Below are positions 18,602 through 28,140 of a stretch of DNA of 64,000 nt, piece by piece. Source of the DNA: Chryseolinea soli (GTDB taxonomy: Bacteria; Bacteroidota; Bacteroidia; Cytophagales; Cyclobacteriaceae); contig NZ_CP032382.1 in NCBI RefSeq assembly GCF_003589925.1, positions 4,154,001-4,218,000 of the forward strand, read 5' to 3'. Under the pieces are notes generated by a model, which saw only the letters and a program-made list of their open reading frames with translations, had not been told where the DNA came from and searched no databases. Numbering within the stretch: the stretch's first letter is position 1; every line of letters starts with the position of its first letter. The position numbers were made by a program, and so were the translations under genes.

Positions 18602-19786
18602 TTATTCAAGCGCCTTCACACCGGGCAACACTTTTCCTTCGAAATACTCCAGCAGGGCTCCGCCGCCGGTAGACACGTAGCTCACTTGATCGTTAAAGCC
18701 AAACTGTGCAACGGCAGCAGCGGAGTCACCACCACCGATGAGAGAGAAAGCTCCTTTTTTGGTGGCATCCACCACGGCTTCCGCCACGGCTTTGGTGCCG
18801 CCGGCAAATTTTTCCATTTCAAAAACACCCATTGGTCCATTCCACAGGATCGTCTTGGATTCGCCAATGGCTTTGGAGAAGACGGCGATGGATTGGGGAC
18901 CAATGTCCAGCCCCATCCAACCATCCTGGATGGCGTGGTTGTTGGCGATGGCGGTGTTGGCATCGGCGGCAAATTTATCGGCCACGATCGAGTCGATGGG
19001 CAACAAGAGGTCTACACCTTTTGCCTTTGCTTTTTGGATGAGTTCTTTGGCCAATTCAAGTTTGTCTTCTTCTACCAATGAGTTACCGATGTGGCCTCCC
19101 AAGGCCTTGAAGAAGGTGTAGGCCATACCGCCCCCGATGATGAGGTTGTTCACTTTATCGAGGAGGTTTTCGATGATGAGCAGTTTGTCGCTGATCTTGG
19201 CGCCGCCCATGATGGCGGTGAAAGGTTTCGCGGCTTTTTCCATCACCTTCTTGGCGTTGTCGAGTTCGGCAGCCATGACGTAGCCGGCGCATTTCTCTTT
19301 GAAGAACTGGGCCACAATGGTGGTGGACGCGTGGGCGCGGTGCGCGGTTCCGAAGGCGTCGTTCACATAGATGTCGCCGTGTTTGGAAAGTTTTTCGGCA
19401 AAGGCCACGTCGCCTTTTTCTTCTTGTTTATAGAAGCGAAGGTTTTCCAACAGCAACACTTCGCCGGGTTGCAACGCGGCGGAGAGTTTATAGGCTTCGT
19501 CGCCAATGCAGTCGCCGGCAAATTTTACGGGGCGTCCCAGCAGTTGTTCCGTTTTTGAGATCGCGTGTTTGAGTGAGTATTTATCTTCGGGTCCTTCCTT
19601 GGGACGGCCCAGGTGGGACATGAGGATGCAGCTACCGCCGTCCTTGAGGATCTTGTTCAGGGTTGGGATGGTGGCACGGATCCGGTTGTCGTCTGTGACG
19701 TTGAAGCTTTTGTCCAAGGGAACATTAAAGTCAACGCGGATCAGGGCGCGCTTGCCTTTAAAATTAATGTCGTTGATGGTTTTCAT
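18602..19786 (-). CDS. pgk: Phosphoglycerate kinase
   Basis: 394 residues. It has the substrate-binding RVDFNVPLD near the N-terminus, SHLGRP and LLENLRF in the N-domain. The nucleotide-binding glycine stretch is [15 protein letters not shown] with [14 protein letters not shown] near the end. The enzyme makes ATP and 3-phosphoglycerate from 1,3-bisphosphoglycerate in glycolysis. It is transcribed alone. Confidence 0.97.
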   Translation of the reverse strand: MKTINDINFKGKRALIRVDFNVPLDKSFNVTDDNRIRATIPTLNKILKDGGSCILMSHLGRPKEGPEDKYSLKHAISKTEQLLGRPVKFAGDCIGDEAYKLSAALQPGEVLLLENLRFYKQEEKGDVAFAEKLSKHGDIYVNDAFGTAHRAHASTTIVAQFFKEKCAGYVMAAELDNAKKVMEKAAKPFTAIMGGAKISDKLLIIENLLDKVNNLIIGGGMAYTFFKALGGHIGNSLVEEDKLELAKELIQKAKAKGVDLLLPIDSIVADKFAADANTAIANNHAIQDGWMGLDIGPQSIAVFSKAIGESKTILWNGPMGVFEMEKFAGGTKAVAEAVVDATKKGAFSLIGGGDSAAAVAQFGFNDQVSYVSTGGGALLEYFEGKVLPGVKALE

Positions 19787-19922
19787 AAAATGAGGTCTGG
19801 CTGTTTGTAGATCGGGGACGAATTTAGGAAACTCGCCAGAACTCCTCGCAAGCGCTGGGCTTATTTTTCAGCAAACGATTTAAACGAAGGAAAAAGCCGT
19901 TTATGCCGGGCAAGGCTATTTT

Positions 19923-20192
19923 TTAGAGGAAGGCCAGTCGCACGATCGACGAGAACAGGGCGATGGCATGGACCATCGCTGCCAGCGTGGAAGTCCGGTC
20001 TCCTTTCATGGCCTTGTTCAGGGTGTAGAACATCAGGATAGCACTCAGCAAAAAGGCCGCCCGAAAGATCATGAAACCCAGCCAACCATCGTGTTCGGAG
20101 CCGCCGTGTCTAAAGAGATAGGCAAGCGTAGAGCCTACCGCCAGATAGTAAAGAAGGGGAATGACCGGTTTATTTGAATTTCGCTTTTTCAT
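19923..20192 (-). CDS. Small integral membrane protein of unknown function
   Basis: 89 residues from the ATG at 20192 (an ATG seven codons upstream at 20213 is also possible). After a basic N-terminus (MKKRNSNKP) there are three hydrophobic segments, around PVIPLLYYLAVGSTLAY, WLGFMIFRAAFLLSAILMFY and a C-terminal AAMVHAIALFSSIVRLAFL. No family recognised. It lies alone, between pgk and the TlpA-like gene on the same strand, with more than 130 bases on either side. Confidence 0.6.
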   Translation of the reverse strand: MKKRNSNKPVIPLLYYLAVGSTLAYLFRHGGSEHDGWLGFMIFRAAFLLSAILMFYTLNKAMKGDRTSTLAAMVHAIALFSSIVRLAFL

Positions 20193-20435
20193 ATGCACTG
20201 TTCTTCTGTCCATCGAGGAGAAATCACGATCAAATCATTCTAAATGGCGTCGGTCTTTTTTGAATAGTAAGGTATCAGGAGAGGTCAAATGAAATGCTCC
20301 ATAGGGTCAAACACAAAACGTTTGGATTTGTTACGCCGAACGTGAGTTTGTGAATCAGGGAACAAATATAGAGCGACCTACTGCAACGTATTTGCAGTGA
20401 TCAATTTCTTTGATAAAGAATACAAAAGGGGAGAA

Positions 20436-21374
20436 CTATCGCGCGCGTTTCTCTAACGCTTCCCTTATTTTTTTCAGGTGGTCGGGATCATCGCCTTGCA
20501 ATTTCAGCACCACCACGTGGTTCTCGTCGGTCACGATATGCATGGGGAAGTAATGCACACTGTAGCCGTCATGGTTATAGGGCGTGACAACCTTGTATAA
20601 AAATATTTGCGCGGCCACCGAGGTCTGCAGCGATTCTTTTGATGTATAAAAAACAGGAGCAATGAATACGGTGTTTCCATCGGAAGCTTTCACGAGATCG
20701 TTCAGTTGTGGGATCTCATCGATGCAGGATTTACATCCCCCCAGCCAGAAGTTCAACACAATGCGCTTGCCTTTCAACTGGTCAAGCGTGATGGAATCGC
20801 CTTTCAGATCGATGAACTTAAACGGGGGCAGTGGCTTCCCCAAGGTGAAGCGAACGCGCTTTCGAAAACCCGGATCGATGAGCGAAGCAAAGGAAGTGTC
20901 GAACAAGGGGATGAGTTCCTGGATGATCTCGAAATGCGTGGATTGATGCAAAGGCTGGGTGAACAACCAACGTTCACCATCTTCGGAGATGCCGGCGATG
21001 AAACGATATTGATCCTGATAGTTGGCCAGCAAGAGAATCTGTTGGGAGGTGTCGAATGTTTTAAAGGCCACGCGTTCAAGGTTCATGATCTCGGCGCCAC
21101 CCGGTACGTTTTCCTTCAGGTTGGCGATGAATTTTTCTTTTTGCGTTTCCTTGTTGCCATACTCACCGGGAGCGATGAAGCCGGTGTATTTTACAAAGTT
21201 CCGGTTGTTGAAGTAAGCCGCCATTCGTTGGACCTGGATCATGGCCTGCTCTTCGGGATTTTCCTGGGCTGCAACCGGCGCGGTCATCAACCAAAATCCA
21301 AGACAAAGCGTGAAGAAAGCTTTTATGCGGAGGTTCTTTTTCGCAACGAAGAAATACAATGCGCTCATGTTCAT
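20436..21374 (-). CDS. TlpA/thioredoxin-like exported protein
   Basis: 312 residues from the ATG at 21374. The frame is open for another 108 codons upstream, but that part is antisense-like Arg/His-rich sequence overlapping the preceding gene. A hydrophobic signal (AFFTLCLGFWLMTAPVAAQ) directs export. The C-terminal half is a thioredoxin-like domain with the redox motif CKSC in LNFWLGGCKSCIDEIPQLN, after the AhpC/TlpA-type FKFIDLKGDSITLDQLKGK. The N-terminal domain is not recognised. The ATG shares a base with the stop of the upstream PLP enzyme gene (TAATG), so translation is coupled. Confidence 0.85.
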   Translation of the reverse strand: MNMSALYFFVAKKNLRIKAFFTLCLGFWLMTAPVAAQENPEEQAMIQVQRMAAYFNNRNFVKYTGFIAPGEYGNKETQKEKFIANLKENVPGGAEIMNLERVAFKTFDTSQQILLLANYQDQYRFIAGISEDGERWLFTQPLHQSTHFEIIQELIPLFDTSFASLIDPGFRKRVRFTLGKPLPPFKFIDLKGDSITLDQLKGKRIVLNFWLGGCKSCIDEIPQLNDLVKASDGNTVFIAPVFYTSKESLQTSVAAQIFLYKVVTPYNHDGYSVHYFPMHIVTDENHVVVLKLQGDDPDHLKKIREALEKRAR

Positions 21375-22342
21375 TATACGCGTCGCCAGAGCCAATCGTT
21401 CATTTGTTTTTCGGTGACATTTCCACCACAAAGAATAGTGGCCACGGTGCTGCCCTGGAAACGATCTTTGTTCTCGATCAGGGCGGCGATGCCGAGTGCG
21501 CCCGAGGGCTCCACCACAACACCGGTGTGGAGATGGATGAGTTGCATGGCGTTTAGTATCGAGGTCTCTTCTACCAACAGGGCATCGTCCACCAATCCTT
21601 CCATGTCTTCCAAGGCCTGTTGCACGGGTATGCGTACGGCCACACCGTCGGCAATGGTTTGGACGCGCTCGTGTGTGATCACTTTCTTTTGTTGCCACGA
21701 CTCCACCATGGCCGGTGCGCCCTGGGCTTGCACGGCAATGATCTTTGTCTGCGGGTTGCGCGCCTTGAAGACCCGGGCGATACCGTTGATCATGGCGCCG
21801 TTTCCCAAGGCAATTAAAAGGGTGTCTATCGGTTCGTTAAATTTTAGGAGTTCAAGTCCAATCGTGGCGGCACCCTCCAGGGTTTCGATGTCGAGGCTAT
21901 CTTCCACGAAGCGTCCGCCGGATTGGGATGCAGCGCGTTTGGCTTCCAGTTTGGCCGCATCAAAGTCTTCGCCGCGCAGGATCACCTCGGCGCCGAAGTG
22001 TCGCATCTTCTCGATCTTCAATGGATTGGCGTGGACGCTGGCGTAGACCGTCAGTTTCATGTTTCGCTTGCGGCAAGCATACGCCATCGCCTGCCCGAAG
22101 TTGCCCGCGCTGGCGCAGAGCAGTGGGGTGTGGAGATCGGCCTCCGAAACCAGCAAGCCGGCGCCGCGACCCTTGAAGGAACGGATGGGATTCAGCGTCT
22201 CCACCTTCAATATGACGCGTGCGCCCAGTGCCTGACTCAAGGCGTCGTCGGCATATTGTGGTGTTTGAAGAAAGACGCTGTCTATTTTTTCGGCGGCTTT
22301 CTCGATGCGTTCCAGTGAAAGGCGGTGATGCGTTTTTATCAT
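21374..22342 (-). CDS. PLP-dependent threonine/serine dehydratase-like enzyme (fold type II)
   Basis: 322 residues from the ATG at 22342; a TTG at 22360 overlapping the pfk stop is an alternative. The pyridoxal-phosphate lysine is in PIRSFKGRGAG. A glycine-rich cofactor loop LCASAGNFGQ and the C-terminal ILCGGNVTE fit the threonine dehydratase / serine racemase group. No C-terminal ACT regulatory domain is present, so it resembles catabolic dehydratases or serine racemase. It lies between pfk and the TlpA-like gene in a tightly packed operon. Confidence 0.88.
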   Translation of the reverse strand: MIKTHHRLSLERIEKAAEKIDSVFLQTPQYADDALSQALGARVILKVETLNPIRSFKGRGAGLLVSEADLHTPLLCASAGNFGQAMAYACRKRNMKLTVYASVHANPLKIEKMRHFGAEVILRGEDFDAAKLEAKRAASQSGGRFVEDSLDIETLEGAATIGLELLKFNEPIDTLLIALGNGAMINGIARVFKARNPQTKIIAVQAQGAPAMVESWQQKKVITHERVQTIADGVAVRIPVQQALEDMEGLVDDALLVEETSILNAMQLIHLHTGVVVEPSGALGIAALIENKDRFQGSTVATILCGGNVTEKQMNDWLWRRV

Positions 22343-22356
22343 ACTCGATAGCAGTG

Positions 22357-23451
22357 TCAATCCCCAAAGCTGATGTTCAATCCTTTGGCGGCTTTGACGA
22401 GGTATGAATCCGTTTTTACAAAATTATAATCCTTGGTAGCTTCTTCCAGGGTCACGGAGGTGATGTTGTTGTTCTGGTAGGCCACCATGCGGCCGAATTT
22501 TTTCTCCAGCACCAACTCAAAAGCTTTCACGCCAAACAAGGTGGCCAACACGCGATCGAAGGCTACGGGGCTTCCGCCACGCTGCACATGACCCAGCACG
22601 GTCTCGCGGATCTCGGCCGTGCATCCGGCATCTTTCAATTGTTTGGAAAGTTGATAAGCCACACCGCCCAGGCGAACATGCTCCGAGCCTTTGTCGCCTT
22701 TTGTGGAGTGGATGGTTCCCGCTTTTGGACAAGCGCCTTCCGCGATAACGATGTTCACAAAGCCGCGTCCTTTTTTGTAGCGAAGGGCAATGCGTTTCAC
22801 CAGCTTATTGACATCGTAAGGAATTTCGGGGATCAGACAAACTTCGGCGCCACCGGCAATGGCGGTGTGCAGGGCGATCCACCCGGCGTCGCGGCCCATC
22901 ACTTCCATGATCATGACGCGGTGATGGCTTTCGGCGGTCGTCACGAGTTTGTCGAAACTGTCGGTGGCAATTTGTACGGCGGTTTGAAAACCGAACGTCA
23001 TGTCCGTGGCCGAAAGGTCGTTGTCGATGGTCTTGGGTACGCCAATGACGGGAATGCCTTTGTCGAAAAGCACTTTCGAAATTTTTTGAGAGCCGTCGCC
23101 ACCGATGTTGATCACGGCGTCGAAGTGAAGGGCTTTCAACTTGGCCACAAGCTCGTCGGAGCGGTCCACAAATTTGGTGGTGCCGTCGGGCTGCACCATG
23201 GGAAAATTGATGGGATTCGATTTGTTGGTGGTCTTCAGGATCGTGCCGCCGCGTACGTGAATGCCGCCGGTGAGCTTGGAGGTGAGGCGGACAATTTCCT
23301 GGGGTTCGTTGAACACGCCGTTGAACCCTTCGATGCAGCCGTAGGTCTCCCAGCCTCTTTCCCTGCGGGCACGTTTTGCAATTCCACGGATGACGGCGTT
23401 GAGCCCGGGGCAGTCACCACCCCCGGTGAGAATAAGGATCTTTTTAGACAT
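22357..23451 (-). CDS. pfkA: 6-phosphofructokinase
   Basis: 364 residues. It begins KKILILTGGGDCPGLNAVIRG. The substrate-specificity positions read GGDGS (glycine, as in ATP-dependent enzymes) and PKTIDND (lysine, as in PPi-dependent and mixed-group enzymes). This combination marks the so-called mixed-substrate group, and the glycine suggests ATP as donor. Catalytic Asp lies in the same TIDND motif. It starts the pfk / PLP-enzyme / TlpA operon and is about 60 bases from the Sua5-type gene upstream. Confidence 0.93.
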   Translation of the reverse strand: MSKKILILTGGGDCPGLNAVIRGIAKRARRERGWETYGCIEGFNGVFNEPQEIVRLTSKLTGGIHVRGGTILKTTNKSNPINFPMVQPDGTTKFVDRSDELVAKLKALHFDAVINIGGDGSQKISKVLFDKGIPVIGVPKTIDNDLSATDMTFGFQTAVQIATDSFDKLVTTAESHHRVMIMEVMGRDAGWIALHTAIAGGAEVCLIPEIPYDVNKLVKRIALRYKKGRGFVNIVIAEGACPKAGTIHSTKGDKGSEHVRLGGVAYQLSKQLKDAGCTAEIRETVLGHVQRGGSPVAFDRVLATLFGVKAFELVLEKKFGRMVAYQNNNITSVTLEEATKDYNFVKTDSYLVKAAKGLNISFGD

Positions 23452-23511
23452 GGCAGTACGGTTGTAGCAGTCAATATTAAAAAAATTAGTTGACAGTTGA
23501 CAACCGGGGTC

Positions 23512-24468
23512 TCAGGGGGTGTCGGTAGCGGCGGCGCGGCGGATACGGTCGTTGATGGCGCGGCCCAGGCCCTGGTCGGGTACGGGTTCGGAAAGAATGA
23601 TGTCGATGGGCATCTTGTCGAATTCGCGCAGCGCGGTAAATAAATTTTGCGCGGCCTCCTCCAGTGTGCCCGACGGCGACAACACGTATTGATAAGGGAA
23701 ATGATAATTTTTTTGAAACGTGAGCAAACCGCAGGTTTGGGTTGGATAGCGGCGCAGCAACTCTTCGATCTTCCCGATCACCACTTTGTGGCCCGGCGCA
23801 TAATGGCTTTTTAACTGACCGGGTGTTTTGGGATTTGATGACGAATAGGCCTGCAAAATAATTTTGCCCACCACACCTTCGATCGCTTCCACACTCAGCC
23901 CACCCATGCGATAGACGACCGGAACATTTTTTTCAAACCCCACGATCGTCGATTCAATGCCCACACCGCAGGGGCCGCCGTCGAGGATGTAAGGGATCTT
24001 CTGTCCCAATTGGTCGTTCACGTGCGCGGGGCGTGTCGGGCTCACATAGCCAAAGGGGTTGGCACTGGGAGCGGCCAGGGGAAAGGCCAATGCGGAGAGC
24101 AGCTCGCGGGTGAATGGATGATCGGGACAGCGAAGGCCAACAGTGTCCAGCCCGGAGGTTACGAGGTCGGGGATGATGTCCTTTTTTTTCAGCAGCAGTG
24201 TGAGCGGGCCGGGCCAGAAATGTTTGGCGAGCAACGCGGCACCTTCCGGAATTTCTGCGGCATATTTTTGCACGTGGTCAAAGTTGGGAACGTGCACGAT
24301 CAATGGGTCGAATTCGGGACGCTCTTTTACTTTGAAGATCTTTGTTACCGCTTCCGCTTGCAGCGCATTGCCGGCAAGACCATATACGGTTTCGGTGGGA
24401 ATGGCAACCAGTTCTCCGTTTTCCAGGAGGGCCTTCGCTTTTAAAATGTCGGTCCCTATTTCTGCCAT
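23512..24468 (-). CDS. L-threonylcarbamoyladenylate synthase (Sua5/TsaC type)
   Basis: 318 residues, the long Sua5 form. The N-terminal YrdC-like domain has the signature GELVAIPTETVYGLAGNA and the KxR/SxN binding residues in LAAPSANPFGYVSPT. The C-terminal about 110 residues form the Sua5 domain (SHYAPGHKVVIG). The enzyme makes threonylcarbamoyl-AMP for the t6A37 modification of ANN-decoding tRNAs. The tail IRRAAATDTP is usual. Confidence 0.95.
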   Translation of the reverse strand: MAEIGTDILKAKALLENGELVAIPTETVYGLAGNALQAEAVTKIFKVKERPEFDPLIVHVPNFDHVQKYAAEIPEGAALLAKHFWPGPLTLLLKKKDIIPDLVTSGLDTVGLRCPDHPFTRELLSALAFPLAAPSANPFGYVSPTRPAHVNDQLGQKIPYILDGGPCGVGIESTIVGFEKNVPVVYRMGGLSVEAIEGVVGKIILQAYSSSNPKTPGQLKSHYAPGHKVVIGKIEELLRRYPTQTCGLLTFQKNYHFPYQYVLSPSGTLEEAAQNLFTALREFDKMPIDIILSEPVPDQGLGRAINDRIRRAAATDTP

Positions 24469-24792
24469 TCTGTTTAAAGCTTGCCGGATATTTATTCGGG
24501 GATGTCACCCTTTTTATACTCCGGAGATTAGTATTGTTCTTCTTTTATTAGTATACTTTGAACCCTTGAAAACGGAATCTGCTGTCCTTTTTTCAATCTA
24601 TAAAAAATATAATTCAGTGTTTAAAGGAAGCCATGATTTTATTGTTGATCAAGATTTTGTCGTTCAACGGTTGCCAATTTTGGGAATGGTCTTTTGTTCT
24701 GTGCGTAACGAGACCGCGAATTTAGTACAAAGAAGGTCTCAAAGAATTGCAATAAAAATTTTATTCAACGCTTTAAGGAAACGATATTCCCT
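24469..24792. other. Gene-free divergent intergenic region
   Basis: 324 bases between the divergent Sua5-type and beta-lactamase-fold genes. It is A+T-rich. It contains a weak inverted repeat (gagacc / ggtctc around 24709-24740) and no convincing coding sequence; a 30-codon ATG frame at 24632 has nothing to support it. It should hold both promoters, but I see no exact TAnnTTTG match. Confidence 0.6.
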
Positions 24793-25698
24793 ATGAAATA
24801 TGCCCTGTTTTTTTGGGTGAGTTTGCTCGCCTTTTCGACGTACGGTCAGAAGGAGGACAAGGTGCTCACCGGCAAGCTACAGGAAACCCTCCAGGGCTTC
24901 AAAGGTGTGGCCGGTGTGTATGTCCGCAACCTTCGCACCGGAAAGACTGTCACCATAAACGCTGACACGCTTTTTCCGACCGCCAGCATGATCAAAATCC
25001 CCATTACCATCGGTATGTTCGACCGTATCGATCGGGGTGAGATCGATTATCACACCCTCCTAACCTATAAGGACTCCCTGCTCTATGAAGGCGAAGACAT
25101 TCTCGGTTCGTTCAAAAACGGGGAAAAGATCGCCCTCAGCAAGGTGATGATGCTCATGATCACCACCAGCGACAACACGGCGAGCCTCTGGTGCCAATCG
25201 CTCGCCGGCACGGGCACGGCCATCAACGCCTGGCTGGAGAAAAACGGCTTTGAAAATACGCGTGTCAACTCGCGAACGCCTGGCCGCGAAGCCAACCGCA
25301 CGCGCTACGGCTGGGGACAAACCACCCCACGCGAAATGGCCGAACTGGTGACCCGCATCCGCGATGGGAAGGTCATCAGCCCACGGGCGAGCGAACGGAT
25401 CTACCGGAATATGATCCGCATCTATTGGGACAGCGAATCGCTTTCACAAATACCGCCCTACATTCAGGCCGCTTCGAAACAAGGCGCCGTGGATCAATCG
25501 CGTTCCGAAGTAGTGCTGGTCAATGCGCCTCACGGGGACTATGTCTTCTGCGTCATCACCAAAAACCAAGAAGACCAACGCTGGACACCCGCCAACGAAG
25601 GCTACGTGTTGTTGCGCAAGGTATCGCGACTGTTGTGGAATTATTTCGAACCCGATTCCAAATGGAAACCTGCCGACAAGATCGAAGAATGGTATTGA
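24793..25698 (+). CDS. Exported class A beta-lactamase-fold serine hydrolase
   Basis: 301 residues with an N-terminal signal (ALFFWVSLLAFSTYG). The SxxK motif is SMIK at 65-68, the SDN motif is at 126-128, and the third motif reads KQG (229-231) instead of KTG/KSG. The omega-loop ExxLN of true class A beta-lactamases is not evident; PGREANRTRYGWGQTTP stands there. So it is a serine hydrolase of the penicillin-binding/beta-lactamase fold, and beta-lactam hydrolysis is uncertain. It would act in the periplasm. It is followed by a short membrane ORF. Confidence 0.85.
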   Translation: MKYALFFWVSLLAFSTYGQKEDKVLTGKLQETLQGFKGVAGVYVRNLRTGKTVTINADTLFPTASMIKIPITIGMFDRIDRGEIDYHTLLTYKDSLLYEGEDILGSFKNGEKIALSKVMMLMITTSDNTASLWCQSLAGTGTAINAWLEKNGFENTRVNSRTPGREANRTRYGWGQTTPREMAELVTRIRDGKVISPRASERIYRNMIRIYWDSESLSQIPPYIQAASKQGAVDQSRSEVVLVNAPHGDYVFCVITKNQEDQRWTPANEGYVLLRKVSRLLWNYFEPDSKWKPADKIEEWY

Positions 25699-25794
25699 TG
25701 TCTTTTATTGAAATAATTTTGACCCTCGGCGAAAAGCCATATCCGAATTCTAAAAATTAATTTAGATTGAAACCTTTTAACCCGGTCAGATCCT

Positions 25795-25956
25795 ATGAGT
25801 AACCGCACCCGTTCCATCCTCAAAGTTGCAGCCGTGATCTTAGTGCTGCTCACCCTCGTCATGCAATTCCATTGGGTGTTAATCCCGGCCATCAGCCCCT
25901 ATAAATATTGGATCGTTGTTGTGGCGTTTGGCATGTTGCTGGTGAGCTCAAAGTAG
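25795..25956 (+). CDS. Small hydrophobic membrane protein (53 aa)
   Basis: ATG to TAG gives 53 residues: a short basic N-terminus (MSNRTRSILK), a hydrophobic helix (VAAVILVLLTLVMQFHW), a turn with Pro and Tyr, and a second helix (YWIVVVAFGMLLVSS). Two membrane passes make a hairpin. The end overlaps the convergent Nudix gene by 9 bases. It is 96 bases downstream of the beta-lactamase-fold gene and may be in its transcript. The pattern of charges and helices supports a real gene, but no family is recognised. Confidence 0.55.
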   Translation: MSNRTRSILKVAAVILVLLTLVMQFHWVLIPAISPYKYWIVVVAFGMLLVSSK

Positions 25957-26478
25957 CTTGTCCACCATCCGCATCATGGACCGGTTGTTTTGGGAGATCG
26001 CGGCGACCTCTGTCAAGGGCACCCAGGCTAACGCATGCGATTCTTCCGAGAGCAACAAGGGTTCATTTTTATCGGCGATAAATAGAAAGCGCACATCATA
26101 GTGGAGGTGCTCCGGAAAATCCGGTCGCGCAGGAATAGGATGGATGTCGATGTCGAATGGACTTTGTGGTGTGTCCAGTGGATGAAGGCCCGTTTCTTCG
26201 TTGACTTCGCGCAACGCGACGTTCAAAATGTTTTCGTCGCCGTCGGCGTGACCACCCGGTTGCAGCCATTTGTTTAACTTGGCGTGGTGCGTGAGCAGGA
26301 CAAACTTCTTTGACGTGTCCACGATCCAAGCCGAGCCGGTGATGTGCCCCGGCAGGTGCGTGCGGTGATAGGCGTCGGCGTGATGCAGCAGGTCGAGAAA
26401 GCGGGGGACAAAGGCGATTTCATCGGGATCGCGTGAAGGGTAAGTCTGCAGGGTTGCGATGAGTTGCTGGCGGTTCAT
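25948..26478 (-). CDS. Nudix hydrolase
   Basis: 176 residues. The Nudix box is complete: GGHADGDENILNVALREVNE followed by ETGL, fitting Gx5Ex7REUxEExGU. The N-terminal 60 residues are helical, with a Nudix core from about residue 45. It hydrolyses a nucleoside diphosphate linked to another group; the substrate is not predictable. It starts with ATG and is divergent from the DUF1080 gene. Confidence 0.92.
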   Translation of the reverse strand: MNRQQLIATLQTYPSRDPDEIAFVPRFLDLLHHADAYHRTHLPGHITGSAWIVDTSKKFVLLTHHAKLNKWLQPGGHADGDENILNVALREVNEETGLHPLDTPQSPFDIDIHPIPARPDFPEHLHYDVRFLFIADKNEPLLLSEESHALAWVPLTEVAAISQNNRSMMRMVDKLL

Positions 26479-26648
26479 GATAGAATTTTAGCGGGGCAAG
26501 GTAGCAAGAATTGTAAAGCGATCATCCTAAACCAATGCTTGCCGCCGGAATGTGACCACTCATCCATCTTCCCCGTCCGTCATGTAAGGGTATAGTGAAA
26601 GAATTGTCGTCTTACGGTAAATATGCAAATCGAAAACTTGTATTCCAT

Positions 26649-28001
26649 ATGAAACATAAAATGCTGGCCGTGATGGCCATGATGCTCGCAGCCGGATTTT
26701 GCCAGGCGCAAGCGAAATGGGTGAAACTTTTCAATGGAAAGGACCTGAGCGGTTGGAAGCAATTGAACGGCAAGGCGCAATACAAAGCCGAAAACGGAGA
26801 GATCGTGGGGACCACCGTCTTCAACGAACCCAATTCATTTTTGGTGACGGAAGCAACCTATGGCGACTTCATCCTGGAACTTGAATTCAAACTGGATGCC
26901 GACATGAACTCGGGGATCCAATTCAGAAGCGAAAGCAAAGCCGACTACCAGAACGGACGCGTGCATGGCTATCAATCGGAAATCGATCCGTCTGCCCGTG
27001 CATGGACCGGCGGCATCTATGACGAAGCCCGACGTGGCTGGCTTTATTCGCTGGAATATAACCCCGACGCCAAAAAAGCTTTTAAGAAAGGCGAATGGAA
27101 CACGTGTCGCATTGAATGCATCGGCCCCGTGATCCGCACGTGGATCAACGGCGTCGCTACTGCGAATCTTTCTGACGATCTTACCCTGAAAGGTTTCATT
27201 GGGTTGCAAGTGCACGCCGTGGGCAAGCCCGAAGAAGCCGGACAGAAAGTGCGGTGGCGTAACATCCGTATTCAAACGGAAGGCGTGAAGGCTTCGCCGC
27301 CCGACAACATCTTTGTGATGAACACGCTCCCCAATGCGTTGTCGGAACAAGAAAAAAAGAATGGCTACGCGCTGCTTTGGGATGGAAAGACCACCACCGG
27401 CTGGCGCGGTGCTTATAAAGATCAGTTTCCCACCAACGGATGGGAGATAAAAGATGGATTGCTCAGTGTAGTAAAATCTGCCGGTGCAGAGTCGGCAAAC
27501 GGAGGTGACATCGTGACGCAAAAAGAATATGGTGCTTTCGATCTGCAATTTCAATTCCGGCTCACGGAAGGTGCCAATAGCGGCGTGAAATATTTTGTGA
27601 CCGAAAAAGAGGGAAACAAAGGTTCCGCCATCGGCCTCGAATACCAGGTGCTGGACGACGAGAAACATCCCGATGCAAAGCTGGGCGCTGTGGGCAATCG
27701 CACGATCGCGTCTTTGTATGATCTCATCCCGTCACTAAAACCCAAAGGAAGCCAACACCCCATCGGCGAGTGGAACTTCGGGCGTGTTGTGGTTTTTCCG
27801 GATGGTCGTATAGAGCATTGGTTGAATGGCTATAAAGTAGTGGAGTATCAACGCGGTACGCCGATCTTCTATGCGCTGGTAGCCCGCAGTAAATATGCGG
27901 AGTGGCCGAACTTCGGGATGGCGGAGAAAGGACGCATCCTGATCCAGGATCACGGTGATAATGTGTCGTATCGCAGCATTAAAATAAAGGAACTAAATTA
28001 A
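26649..28001 (+). CDS. Exported protein with two DUF1080 (3-keto-disaccharide hydrolase) domains
   Basis: 450 residues from the ATG at 26649. The frame opens at a GTG at 26595, but the signal peptide MKHKMLAVMAMMLAAGFCQA begins here. Two tandem concanavalin-like jelly-roll domains follow: the first from KWVKLFNGKDLSGWKQL (about 25-220), the second from GYALLWDGKTTTGWRGAY (about 240-450). DUF1080 is known as the 3-keto-disaccharide hydrolase family, acting on 3-keto-glycosides in the periplasm. The gene stands alone, and a strong hairpin follows about 110 bases later. Confidence 0.9.
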   Translation: MKHKMLAVMAMMLAAGFCQAQAKWVKLFNGKDLSGWKQLNGKAQYKAENGEIVGTTVFNEPNSFLVTEATYGDFILELEFKLDADMNSGIQFRSESKADYQNGRVHGYQSEIDPSARAWTGGIYDEARRGWLYSLEYNPDAKKAFKKGEWNTCRIECIGPVIRTWINGVATANLSDDLTLKGFIGLQVHAVGKPEEAGQKVRWRNIRIQTEGVKASPPDNIFVMNTLPNALSEQEKKNGYALLWDGKTTTGWRGAYKDQFPTNGWEIKDGLLSVVKSAGAESANGGDIVTQKEYGAFDLQFQFRLTEGANSGVKYFVTEKEGNKGSAIGLEYQVLDDEKHPDAKLGAVGNRTIASLYDLIPSLKPKGSQHPIGEWNFGRVVVFPDGRIEHWLNGYKVVEYQRGTPIFYALVARSKYAEWPNFGMAEKGRILIQDHGDNVSYRSIKIKELN

Positions 28002-28110
28002 GAGATGCGTGTCCGCCGGTGCGAAGTGCGAGCCGGTGTGTACGTTTCGTGCCAGGAAGCGTGAAGATGGATCTGATCTTTCCTGTGGCACGTTTTCGAT
28101 ATCGGTGCTT

Positions 28111-28134
28111 AACCCCGGCCCTAAGGCCGGGGTT
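28111..28134 (+). terminator. GC-rich hairpin after the DUF1080 gene
   Basis: aaccccggcc and ggccggggtt form a perfect 10-bp stem with a 4-base loop (ctaa), followed by atttcgttt. The T-run is weak but the stem is very stable. Confidence 0.65.
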
Positions 28135-28140
28135 ATTTCG

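Noticed and set aside
20436..21698. 420-aa form of the TlpA-like gene
   Set aside because: The first 108 codons are Arg/His-rich and overlap the PLP enzyme gene; the ATG at 21374 gives a normal signal peptide.
24632..24724. 30-codon ORF between Sua5-type and beta-lactamase-fold genes
   Set aside because: Too short, no start signal and no family; composition like intergenic DNA.
24793..25698. True class A beta-lactamase
   Set aside because: SxxK and SDN are present, but the third motif is KQG and the ExxLN loop is not evident, so antibiotic hydrolysis is not supported.
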